Source: Bathymodiolus brooksi (taxonomy: Eukaryota > Mollusca > Bivalvia > Mytilida > Modiolidae). Taken from it: a DNA stretch of 64,000 bases. The DNA is taken from positions 29,311,804-29,375,803 of the forward strand of contig OY804579.1 in NCBI GenBank assembly GCA_963680875.1. Direction: 5' to 3'. Each line of letters begins with the position of its first letter. The first letter of the stretch is position 1. Below the pieces are notes generated by a model that was not told where the DNA came from, ran no database searches, and saw only the letters and a list, made by a program, of their open reading frames with translations. The translations under genes were made by a program, and so were the position numbers. Positions 45,301-56,900 of the stretch are shown piece after piece.

Positions 45301-48300
45301 TATGTAATGAAGTTTGAGGTATGTCAGCAGTGTTTTATATTATTGCCCGTGTTTATGTAATGATGTTTGAGGTATGTCAGGAGTGTTTTATATTATTGCC
45401 CGTGTTTATGTAATTAAGTTTGAGGTATGTCAAGAGTGATTTGTCTTATTCTCCAGTGTTTATGCAATGAAGTTTGAGGTGTGTCAGCAGTGTTTTGTGT
45501 TATTGTCCCGTGCTTATGTAATGAAGTTTGAGGTATTTCAGGAGTGATTTGTGTTATTGTCCCGTGTTTATGTAATGAAGTTTGATGTATGTCATGAGTG
45601 ATTTATGTTATTGTCCCGTGTTTATGGAATGAAGTTTGAGGTATGTCAGCAGTGTTTTATATTATTGCCCGTGTTTATATAATGATGTTTGAGGTATGTC
45701 AGGAGTGTTTTATATTATTGCCCATGTTTATGTAATTAAGTTTGAGTGATTTGTGTTATTCTCCCGTGTTTATGCAATGAAGTTTGAGGTGTGTCAGCAG
45801 TGTTTTGTGTTATTGTCCCGTGTGTATGTAATGAAGTTTGAGGTATTTCAGTAGTGTTTTATATTATTGCCCGTGTTTATGTAATGAAGTTTGAGGTAGG
45901 TCAGGAGTGATTTATGTTATTGTTCACTGTTTATGTAATGAAGATTAAGGTATATCAGAAGTAATTTGTGCTGTTCTGTGTTTATGTAATGAAGCTTCTA
46001 TTATGTCAGGAGTGATGTGTGTTGTTGTCCTGTGTTTATGTAATGACGTTTGAGGTATGTCAGCGGTGATTTGTGCTGTCTTGTTTATGTAATGAGGTTT
46101 GAAGTATGTCAGGAGTGATTTATGTTATTGTCCCATCTTTATGTAATGAAGTTTGAGGTATGTCAGGAGTGATTTGTGTTATTGTCCCGTGTTTATGTAA
46201 TGACCTTTGAGGTATGTCAGAAGTAATTTGTGCTGTTCCGTGTTTATGTAATGAAACTTCAGGTATGTCAAGAGTGATTTGTGTTATTGTCCCGTGTTTA
46301 TGTAATGACGTTTGAGGTATGTCAGCATTGTTTTGTGCTGTCCCGTGTTTATGTAATGAGGTTTGAAGTATGTCAGGAGTGATTTATGTTATTGTCCCGT
46401 GTTTATGTAATGAATTTTGAGGTATGTCAGGAATGTTTTATGTTATTGCCCGTGTTTATGTAATGAAGTTTGAGGTATGTCAGGAGTGATTTTTGTTATT
46501 GTCCCGTGTTTATGTAATGAAGTTTGAGGTATGTCAGGGTTGATTGATGTTATTGTCCAGTGTTTATTTAATGAAGTTTAAGGTATGTCAGAAGTAATTT
46601 GTGCTGTTTCGTGTTTATGTAATGAAGTTTGAGGTATATCAGGAGTGATTTCTATTTTTGTCCCGTATTTATGTAATGACGTTTGAGGTATGTCAGCAAT
46701 CTTTTGTGCTGTCCCGTTTTTATGTAATGAAGTTTGATGTATGTCATGAGTGATTTATGTTATAGTCCCGTGTTTATGTAATGAAGTTTGAGGTATGTGA
46801 GCAGTTTTTTATGTTATTGCCTGTATTTATGTAATGAAGTTTGAGGTATGTCAAGTGTGATTTGTGTTATTCTCCCGTGTTTATGCAATGAAGTTTGAAG
46901 TATGTCAGGAATGATTTATGTTATTGTCCCGTGATTATGTAATGAAATTTGAGGTATTTCAGGAGTGATTTGTGTTATTGTCCCGTGTTTATATAGTGAA
47001 GTTTGAAGAATGTCAGGATTGATTCATGTTATTGTCCCGTGTTTATGTAATGAAGTTTCAGGTATGTCAGAAGTAATTTGTGCAATTCCGTGTTTATGTA
47101 ATGAAGCTTGAGGTATGTCAGGAGTGTTTTGTGTTTTTGTCACGTGTTTATATAATGACGTTTGAGGAATGTCGTGTTTATGTAATGAAATTTAAGGTGT
47201 GTCAGCAGGGTTTTGTGCTATTTTCTAGTGATTTAGGGACACCTTGTTTATGTAATGAAGTTTGCGGTATGTCATAAGTAATTTGTGCTGTTTCGTGTTT
47301 TTGTAATGAAGCTTGAGGTATGTCAGGAGTGATTTGTGTTTTTGTCCCGGGTTTATGTAATGATTTTTGAGGTATGTCATCAGTGTTTTGTGCTGTCCCG
47401 TGTTTATGTAATGAGGTTTGCGGTATGTCAGAAGTGATTTGTGTTATTGTACCATGTTTATGTAATGAAGTTTGAGGTATGTCAGCAGTGTTTTATATTA
47501 TTGCCCGTGTTTATGTAATGATGTTTGAGGTATGTCAGGAGTGTTTTATATTATTGCCCGTGTTTATGTAATTAAGTTTGAGGTATGTCAAGAGTGATTT
47601 GTCTTATTCTCCAGTGTTTATGCAATGAAGTTTGAGGTGTGTCAGCAGTGTTTTGTGTTATTGTCCCGTGCTTATGTAATGAAGTTTGAGGTATTTCAGG
47701 AGTGATTTGTGTTATTGTCCCGTGTTTATGTAATGAAGTTTGATGTATGTCATGAGTGATTTATGTTATTGTCCCGTGTTTATGGAATGAAGTTTGAGGT
47801 ATGTCAGCAGTGTTTTATATTATTGCCCGTGTTTATATAATGATGTTTGAGGTATGTCAGGAGTGTTTTATATTATTGCCCATGTTTATGTAATTAAGTT
47901 TGAGTGATTTGTGTTATTCTCCCGTGTTTATGCAATGAAGTTTGAGGTGTGTCAGCAGTGTTTTGTGTTATTGTCCCGTGTGTATGTAATGAAGTTTGAG
48001 GTATTTCAGTAGTGTTTTATATTATTGCCCGTGTTTATGTAATGAAGTTTGAGGTATTTCAGTAATGTTTTATATTATTGCCCGTGTTTATGTAATGAAG
48101 TTTGAGGTAGGTCAGGAGTGATTTATGTTATTGTTCACTGTTTATGTAATGAAGATTAAGGTATATCAGAAGTAATTTGTGCTGTTCTGTGTTTATGTAA
48201 TGAAGCTTCTATTATGTCAGGAGTGATGTGTGTTGTTGTCCTGTGTTTATGTAATGACGTTTGAGGTATGTCAGCGGTGATTTGTGCTGTCCTGTTTATG

Positions 48301-49012
48301 TAATGAGGTTTGAAGTATGTCAGGAGTGATTTATGTTATTGTCCCATCTTTATGTAATGAAGTTTGAGGTATGTCAGGAGTGATTTGTGTTATTGTCCCG
48401 TGTTTATGTAATGACCTTTGAGGTATGTCAGCAGTGTTTTGTGCTGTCCCGTGTTGATGTAATGAAGTTTGAGGTATGTCAGGAGTGTTTTATATTATTG
48501 CCCGTGTTTATGTAATGAAGTTTGAGGTAGGTCAGGAGTGATTTATGTTATTGTCCCGTGTTTATGTAATGAAGTTTGAGGTATTTCAGGAGTGATTTAT
48601 GTTATTGTCCCATGTTTATGTAATAACCTTTGAGATATGTCAGCAGTGTTTTGTGCTGTCCCGTGTTTATGTAATGAAGTTTGAGGTATGTCAGGAGTGT
48701 TTTATATTATTGCCCGTGTTTATGTAATGAAGTTTGAGGTAGGTCAGGATTGATTTATGTTATTGTCCCGTGTTTATGTAATGAAGTTTGAGGTATGTCA
48801 GGAGTGATTTATGTTATTGTCCCGTGTTTATGTAATGAAGTTTGAGGTATGTCAGGAGTGATTTATGTTATTGTCCCGTGTTTATGTAATGAAGTTTGAG
48901 GTATGTCAGCAGTGTTTTGTGCTGTCCCGTTTTTATGTAATGAAGTTTGAAGTGTGTCAGATGTGTTTTGTGTTGTGCCGTGTTTATGTAATGAAGTTTG
49001 AGGTGTGTCAGA
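42362..49012. repeat. 54-bp tandem satellite, block C
   Basis: About 125 monomers of the same satellite resume at AAGTAATTCGTGCTG and end at GAGGTGTGTCAG near 49012, where unique sequence starts. Chance frames of about 65 codons at 44922 and 47080 are identical because they lie in a duplicated block. Non-coding. Confidence 0.96.
43901..48430. repeat. Higher-order repeat of about 2.16 kb in block C
   Basis: The diagnostic unit TGTCAGCGGTGATTTGTGCT occurs at 43901, 46058 and 48269. The interval 43901-46057 is repeated almost identically in 46058-48268, with one added unit of about 53 bp, and a third copy starts at 48269 before degrading. Inside, a sub-block of about 474 bp (43590 and 44064) is also duplicated. 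Confidence 0.88.
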
Positions 49013-49660
49013 ATGTCCTCAACTGTTGATGATAAAGAAATGCTCATATTCGTCGAAGAGTTTGAATTCGGCGCTTTTGTTAACTTTGCAAATTCAATAC
49101 CGGAAGTAATAGATACCTACCGAATATTGGGGAAAGAACGATAACTCTAGTTAATGGGAAGACGGATAAATAAGAAGAACGAAACTGGCCATCTAGTGAT
49201 AATATATCAAATGTGTATTGCGAGTTGTTTTTGGTAATCTGAATTCTATCAAATATGGATTGCGAGTTGTTTTTTTGTAATCTGAATTCGTCTATTGTAA
49301 ACACAGATCAATATCTTTGCACGAGTCTTTTGTTGACGATCCACGTTGCGGGAAATCGTAACTGTTTTATTTGAGAACGAGTTTAAGTAATTTTCCCATT
49401 TATTATGACTAGGTTAAAGATGTTAACCTTGTAAAAAAATTCGGTCAAATTACTAAAAAAAATCGATAATTAATACAGCTGTCTGTAACAACGGTCTGTA
49501 ATATCGGCCTCTATTAGCGGCCTGTATTAAACTGACATTAGAATTTACAATAGCATTGTTGGTGTATTATTGAACAAGTACTATTGATTTAATCTTTAAG
49601 ATCTTTAATGAAATATCATCAAGTCCTGTAATGATTATTCTCAATTGAAATCTTATATGG
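49013..49660. other. Flank between satellite and gene
   Basis: No gene is seen. A 42-bp sequence containing ATTGCGAGTTGTTTTT is duplicated in tandem at 49205-49288. A single ACCGGAAGTAATAG lies near 49099. Confidence 0.5.
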
Positions 49661-49664
49661 AGGG

Positions 49665-49840
49665 ATTAAGGTTAGGGTTATGGTATTTAACGTCACTTTT
49701 AACACTATTTTAGTTATATCGTGGAGTTCAGTTTTATTGGTGGTCGAAAACGGAGGACCCGGAGAAAACCACCGACCTGTCACAATGTCATATCGAGTAC
49801 ACCTCACTTGAGATAGATTCGAACTTACAACGTAAGTCAC
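49665..49840 (-). repeat. SINE family 1 copy (minus)
   Basis: Reads on the minus strand as a SINE body with CGGTGGTTTTCTCCGGGTCC and the tail ending in AACCTAATCC. Related copies are at 56530-56770 (plus) and 60676-60866 (minus); all share TATCGAGTACACCTC or its complement. Confidence 0.65.
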
Positions 49841-49917
49841 ATCAATGTATAATAAGCATACGAAGACACCAATACTCGATGAGTAAAGAAAGCTTGTCTT
49901 TCAATATATATTTGAAT

Positions 49918-50195
49918 TTATGTAAATGCCAATGCTATTAGAGTGTCTGCTGTCAAGTGATGTTTTGAATGTGATTACAACAAAGTATTTTCATAGATAT
50001 ATATTTTCTAAATCATCTTGTTGAAGTTATCAGAATATTCGTCTTATAATGCAAGAAAATAAGGCTCACATATTCTTCTATTTTCCAAGAATTTGAGTAT
50101 TATTTTGCCACAAATAGCAAATAATACAAAGCACAGGTTGCTAAAGGTCCTTTTTGGCAAAATTTTAAAATATAATTAATCAATTATGTTTTTAC
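49918..50195 (+). repeat. Unnamed interspersed repeat, copy 1
   Basis: A non-coding repeat of about 270 bp with GAGTGTCTGCTGTCA and CATCTTGTTGAAGTTATCAG. An inverted copy lies at 63170-63385 and continues at 62290-62347 beyond an inserted LINE. I do not recognise the family. Confidence 0.65.
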
Positions 50196-50207
50196 TTACT
50201 ACCCAAC

Positions 50208-50650
50208 GTAAAGTCACTGACAAACTTTATCATATAATTGTGTATCGAGTACACCTCTCATGTGCGGGATTCGAGTGAATGGTTGTTGTTTAACGCCAAC
50301 TCTGCAATTTTTCAGCTATATCATAGCGAGAACAAGTTAATTTTCAATGAGATGATAACAAGGTCAGCTCTGTACTAGACCGACACGCTTAGTTTGATTT
50401 TTATAGTCACTGAAACATCAGTCGGCGGAAAGCCATGTCGTCCCACCCGGACATATTATCCTGATTTCGAGCCAACCAGTCTTTGATCTTTCTCCTTAAT
50501 GATGCGTGCTTAGGGGAGAAGCAACAAATAATACTTTTCATAGCCTTTGGTTTGACGCACTCGAGACGAGCACGTTGTCAATTATTAGTACACCACCGAT
50601 GCTGGTTCAGCGGGATTAGAGCTCACGACGTTAGTGGTCATAGGCACTGC
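50208..50650 (-). repeat. SINE family 2 copy, preceded by a family 1 fragment (minus)
   Basis: 50208-50280 is a fragment of family 1 (TGTATCGAGTACACCTC). 50283-50650 is the reverse complement of the family seen at 60935-61290, including CTTTCTCCTTAATGATGCGT and GAGAAGCAACAAATA. Its box B region is degenerate. Confidence 0.65.
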
Positions 50651-50694
50651 AATCCTATATGGAGAAAAACAAATTGACAGTTATCTATTTAAGT

Positions 50695-50702
50695 TATATA
50701 AG
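50695..50702 (+). promoter_or_regulatory. Possible TATA box upstream of MAN2B1
   Basis: TATATAAG lies 155 bp before the proposed start codon, in AT-rich DNA where such a match is easily random. No other core element stands out. Confidence 0.2.
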
Positions 50703-50856
50703 TCTATATGTACCATGTCAACTTTCATTATCGGGGATTGACCTTGAAATCGTCAATGTAAATTCTAATGAATTATACATGTATTATGTTATCAATTTTA
50801 TCACCGTCTTAAAGATGAAAACCAGATTATCTAATCAATCAATCATATGATCAAAT

Positions 50857-50955
50857 ATGTCGGTCCATGTAACGGTTGGGTGTTTGCTAGGAGTCCTGTT
50901 AGCTTTCTCTCCAGGAGCCGAGACACGCCCATCTCAACCAGAATGTGGTTACAAT
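50857..50955 (+). CDS. MAN2B1: MAN2B1 exon 1 (signal peptide)
   Basis: The ATG at 50857 starts [20 protein letters not shown], a typical secretory signal with a hydrophobic core and small residues before a likely cleavage around A21. The exon ends after a whole codon (AAT) with donor GTAAGT. The stretch before it is short on coding signal, so this is the best start. A non-coding exon further upstream cannot be excluded. Confidence 0.88.
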
Positions 50956-53900
50956 GTAAGTACCTTTCGAGAAGTCCACGCTTAAATTTGATTACATCAT
51001 AGAAAAATACCCTTTGTATTCTATTTGTTTTTACGGGAGGGATGCAATAACATACTGCTAAGTGATTGCCCTAGTCATAACAGGTAATATATTGATAGTT
51101 TTATCTTTATGGACAATTGATGCACAAAGACGAAAAAAACTATCTAGCACCTTTTCCAAGGGTATACACTTATTGACTGGTATGAGGGTAATAGCAAGTT
51201 TGTTATTCCTCGAGACACCAACTATTGCCCGAAGCAAGCTCAATGGTAATAGTTGGTGTTGAGAGGAACAATAAACTTGCTATTACCCGAATAGTCAGTC
51301 AATAAGTGTTTTATTGTACCGGACAGCATAAGAGACTATGATACGATGGAAATGCTCGCCATGTTTGTGATTGTCGTCTGTGAGCTTAGGGGTTTTAGCT
51401 TAGCATAAGAAAAATACCGAATAATTTTCAATGTTCATTACCCTGTTTCTTCCAATGCACCAAAATGATTAAAAATTCCGCGAAAATATATCGCGTCTCT
51501 GATAAATAGCACAGAAGAGGTGAATGGTCTTTCGACTAGTCACTGGTGAATAGGGCAGTAAGTGTTTTATCCTTGAAATAATCAATATTTATAGTGTGTG
51601 GTAACACATCAAGTTTTGTAGTAACCGCCATTTTGTTGATTAGCTTGTCCTAGGATGCTGTGTTGCTATGGGTTGATAAGGGGAGGCGGGCTTATCTTGA
51701 GATAGTGGAAAGGTGTATTTATCAGTAAATAGAATATTTATGAACATGTATTTTTATTAGGTAAACTTATACTGTGGTATGCTAATAATTATTATTTACA
51801 TGACTTTCAGAGTTGTAACCCTGCCAAGGAGGACATGTTAAATGTCCATCTCGTACCTCATACACACGATGACGTCGGATGGCTCAAGACAGTAGACCAG
51901 TACTATTATGGGGGTAACTTATTTTTATCTTTCAGGAGAAGGGGTTGTGATGCAAAATTTACTATATTCTAAAGCTTGGTTTATGATGTTTAACGCCACT
52001 TTCAATAATATTTCTAAATTATATATTTACTCAAAATGGGTAATGATATTCACAATCGATAAACATTAGCTAAATGTAAATTTGTATTTCAAAAACCAAA
52101 CACCAATTTTAGAATGCTGGAATGACAAGCTTATTTTTAAAGAAGCTCAAACGTTTCTCTGGGTTTTCACTGTTGGAGATTTGTTGCTTCTCCGCTAAGC
52201 ACGCAGCATTAAGGAGAAAGAGTAAAGAATGGTTGGCTCGGAATCGGAATAATGTGTTCGAGTGGAGCGACATGTCTTTCCATGGACTGTTGTTTCAGTG
52301 AGCTAGCACTATAAAAATCCAACTCAGCGTGTTGGTCTAGAACAAAGCAGACATCATCATCTCATTGAAAATTAACTTGTTCTCGCCATGATATAGCTGA
52401 ACAATTGCTGAATTGGTGTTAAGCTACTAATACACTCACTGTTATAAAAAAAATTTATTATGCTACAAGTGTGGACACAGAAATGTGCTGTCAAAAAGGC
52501 AAGTGTGGATGTCAATATTTCATATTATTGACTTTAAAAAAAAAAATCATTAACACAGTGGTCCAGGATATTTTAATAAAACAACTAATCCTGGATATTA
52601 TTTTTGCTTAAAGTCTGGTCCTGTGCTTTTATTTCAAATTTTCATCATAGGTCCCCTCCCCCTCCCCCTCCCAAGGGATATAAAATTGTATCATTAATAA
52701 TAAATTAATAAATAATAAATTCAGATTTTCTAATTAGAATAAATCTCATTTACAAAACCACTGATATTTGTTCAATTTTTAACGCTGATTTAAGTTTTAG
52801 TCGCAACAAATTTTTATTTTTCTCTTTAAACTGTCGAAACATAACATTTATTTAACTGTAAAATTCACAAATAAAATTCACCCCCCCCCCCTTTTCCCCT
52901 TTTTTCTTGCTTAAATCAATGATCAACAATATTCCAGAATCAAACAAATGAATAAATGTAATATAGATTTCTTTTACATGCATCTTTTTATCATGCAGAG
53001 TCAGTGTGTTTTAAATCGGTCATCCAATCAGGACGTTCATTATTCTTGTCCAAGATAAAAAAAATACATCGCTAAAATTACCTGTGGTGTTTCCCCACTT
53101 CAACTCGTAAATTTACATAGAAATCGGAGATATTTAGTCATAAAACTTCACACATGGTTTTGTCTAAGACAAACATACATAAGGGTAATAACAAAATTAC
53201 CGAACTCCGAACAATCTTACAAAGGGAAAGTCAAAACTCATAATTATATAAACAGACAAAATCAGTCAACAACCGGAAAACTGTGAAAACCGTAAGGACC
53301 CTGAATTGGTACAGGCATTTCTAAAGAAATGGTGGGTTGAATCAGATTTTAAGGCGCCAAACCTCCCGCTCTCATTACGGTTCAAAGGTTCCGGCTGTCA
53401 CTATAACAGTATTTAAATACAGGAACAAAATAGGTAAAATAGTTGTCAAAGTAGTACCATATTCGGTGAAGTAAATGTCAAAAATATTTTTACGTCACAC
53501 ATTGACAAAAAATATATCCTTGACATTTTTTTACTTCTTTATCTTTATACATTTTCACTATATGAAAATGCATCGCTTATAATTTTTTCTGCAGAGACGG
53601 AATATATTTCGACAAGATCTTGGTATCGGAATATAAACTTTTAAGAGATCGAATAAGGCGAATCTTTTTATAGCCCTGGTCCAGTAGCCTGTTTCTCAGA
53701 TGAAGATGACGTTTCAGGAAATCAGAATAATTGCTACTGGCCCTTGCATAGCGAATCAATTGCGAGATGCAAACACCATATGCAGGAGAAGCTGGTATAT
53801 TGCTTCACATGACTGGAAAATTTATGATTTTAAAATTGAAGTCATCCCGCTTATCATAAATTTTAGTACTGAGTTGACCACTGTCATCAAATTCGAGGTA

Positions 53901-56900
53901 TAAGTCCAAAAATGATGCGGACGAAGCTCTGGAGGATATATCAATGGAAAAAATTCTGCAAATCTAGAATTATTGATAGATAAAACGTCATCAATATACC
54001 TGTATGTGAAATTAAAGGCTCTAGCCTCATGAATCTTCTTATCTTTTACAAGCTTTTGAAGAAACTCCGACTCATATGAGTATAAAAATAAATCGGCTAG
54101 AAGAGGGGCACAATTTGTACCCATTGGTATGCCGACGACCTGCTGAAAGAGTGTCCCTCCAAAGGAGACAAATATGTTATCGATGAGGAACTCCAGCATA
54201 CTGATCACTTGTTCCTCGGAGTAGCATGTTTTACCTTTTTGAATTTTGTTTGAAAAATATGTGGAATTGTAGCCTAACACAACAAATTTTGAACCATAGT
54301 TTCTATGACTAAAAGCTTTATGAATTGTTTCTTTTAAGCGGGTTTTAATTTGTCATGCGTTAGGGTGGTATATAGAGTTGAAAAATCAAAAGTTTTGATG
54401 GAGGATACCTGAGAGAAAGATCTTGATTTCAGGTTATCCAAAAGATCTTTAGAGTTTTTCAAAATCCACATGCGTTTACGCGAGTAAACAGTTTCACAAT
54501 ATTTCTGTTGTCCCTCTTTTACTGCAGACAGAATCTTTCGTCGAACAAGTTGATGATCCCGCTATGTACCTTTCTTTGTATGGTGTCTTATGGAGTTCAT
54601 CTTTGTCGAACGAAGTTGGTTTGTATGTGGTATTACTAGAGGTGTTGCTATTTATGCCTAATTCCTTGATTAGGCATTCGAAGTAATATGATTTACATAC
54701 AAACACTATATTGTTGGAAGCCTTGTCCGCAGGAACGATAACATATTTGTCATGAAAAGAGGAAAGACACTTAACAGCTTCTTGGTCTTTAAATACAGAC
54801 TTAGGTCGACTATTAACACAATTTTTGAGTTTGTGAATCCGACCTTGTACTAGAGACCTAATTGTTCTAACCCAGTCCTGACAAGGACTCTAACTCAGGA
54901 TCTTGGTCTACTTCTCTCTTTATCCACCTTCTGGCATAATCTTCAACAGCATCCATAATTATCTTGAAATTATGTTTCCAATTGATGTGTTGAGGTTCTC
55001 TGAATTTAGGACCATGAGAAATCACCTTTCGGAGACTCTCATGTTGAATGATATTCAGATCACCAGTGATTACATGTCCAGATGGGTTGTATTGAAAAGG
55101 AGAGTGGGAGCAGTCACAAGTCAGAGGGTTCTTAAGGTACTCTTCTATGTTAATATCTTGCAATGCTTCTTTGTAGTTGAAAATTTTACGGCCAATGCTG
55201 TTAGTGTAGTTATAGGAGACAATGGGAACAGATTGATTTTTGAAATATGGTGGAATTTCTTTTACGACCTCTTTTCTATTAAGAATGTTGCTGATGTTAA
55301 TAGCATCGATTCCTTTGTTAGCAAACGGAATATGGAGGAATTTTCTGTTGTTATCATGAATAGGCTCAGATCGAACTGGATCTACGCCTCCTTTGTCAAA
55401 TCCAAAATCCCTAAGATCTTTGAGGTAGTTTACAGGTAGTGAAAATAAGATTGTACGAATATGATGAATTCCAAGAGGTTTCTGTATATTAGAAAGTAAA
55501 TCATTAAAAGTATCTTGTAACGTTCTTGGTTTAGAGGACTTTTTAACATTAGGATGTTGAATTCTTTTATGACCATGGCTACGTTTAGTTCTTGGAATAG
55601 TATTAAAAAGGCTCATCACGTTGATTTCGTTGCCTCCAGGACTTGACAAATTTCCCACTCCTTTGATGTTATCATTGCAACCGTAAGGCATTGCAGTGCC
55701 TAATTCTTTTATCCAAAACAACTCTCTATCGGTACGGTAAGATGTATTAAGTATAGGACTGTTTGTATCATGGTAAATCCTCTCGATGATTCGAACTTTC
55801 ATCGTCAAACAGCGGTCATGACCCGGTTGATTGCAATGATTATACAAAATCCTGTATTTGGGATCTTTTGCATCATATCGATGTTGGCTCATCCTACTTC
55901 GCAATGTTTGACGAGTTTCACCAACATACAAAAGTCCACAGAGTGTACATTCTATGCCGTGAATGACATTTTTAGTAGAACAGTCCAGAGGGTCAAACGA
56001 TTTGGTGTAGTATGTTTTTCCAGTTAAATTACTTGTAAATTCAGGAGAACTTATTAGCATGACGCATGTTTTACAAGTATTATTTTTGTCAGTTTTTATT
56101 TTGCAAGTAGTAATGCATGGAGAAGAGTCACATTTATCAATATTTTATGAGTATCAACAGTTTTTTCAACACCGTATCTGTTTCTCGATGCAGCCACCCG
56201 ATTTACAGTGATCCGTGACCCATGGCCAGATTAGCCCGTTCCACCAGTTTTTTCTTAATAATGTTGTTTAATAAGCTGCGAGACACATTTCCCCAGTTTA
56301 GTTTTTATTTACTTGTTATGTGTCTTACGATAGCATGGTTTCTGTTTTGGCATTTATATATTTAAGTTGTGGAAAACTTCGGCAGAATTCGTTTAGGCAT
56401 TTGTAAGGCTCATGTGATATGGGGTCATTGTATAAGTAATTTCCACCGGCGAACTTTGAGAGAGCTGTCGCCCTAATATTTGTTAATCTGGTCTTTCTAT
56501 GGCTAAAACAGAGGAGCTGTCGTAGTCGTGAACTTGGATTTACAACTGCCTAAATAATCAGTGGCTATCACCACTAAAGCTGTGAGATCGAATTCCACTC
56601 AGGCGAGTTGTATTCGATACAACATTATGTGATAAAGTTTGTCAGTGACTTGCCGCAGGTCGGTGGTTTTCTCCGGATAATCCGGTTGTTCGTCCACTAA
56701 TAAATCTGACCTCCACGATATAGCTGAAATATTGTTGAAAGTGGCTTCAACACCATAACCCTAACTCCGCTCAAATAGAATTTATGGATGGTGGATGCTA
56801 GAATACATTTGTGTAAATGCTAATTTAAGTGACTTACAATCAAGTGTAATCTGAAGTTATCGCTTTAATGTAGACTGTTGACATATTGGCAGAAATTTAG

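Larger units (their letters stand above)
52466..56280 (-). mobile_element. Penelope-like retroelement with N-terminal GIY-YIG (Naiad/Chlamys-type order)
   Basis: On the minus strand a GIY-YIG endonuclease region (56120-54867) comes before a reverse transcriptase region (54866-53577). Canonical Penelope elements have RT first; the permuted order is that described for Naiad and Chlamys elements. The 3' end (53175-52466) and 5' end (56275-56131) both reappear inverted at 57950-58713, which helps define the limits. Frameshifts break it. It lies antisense in intron 2 of MAN2B1. Confidence 0.85.
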
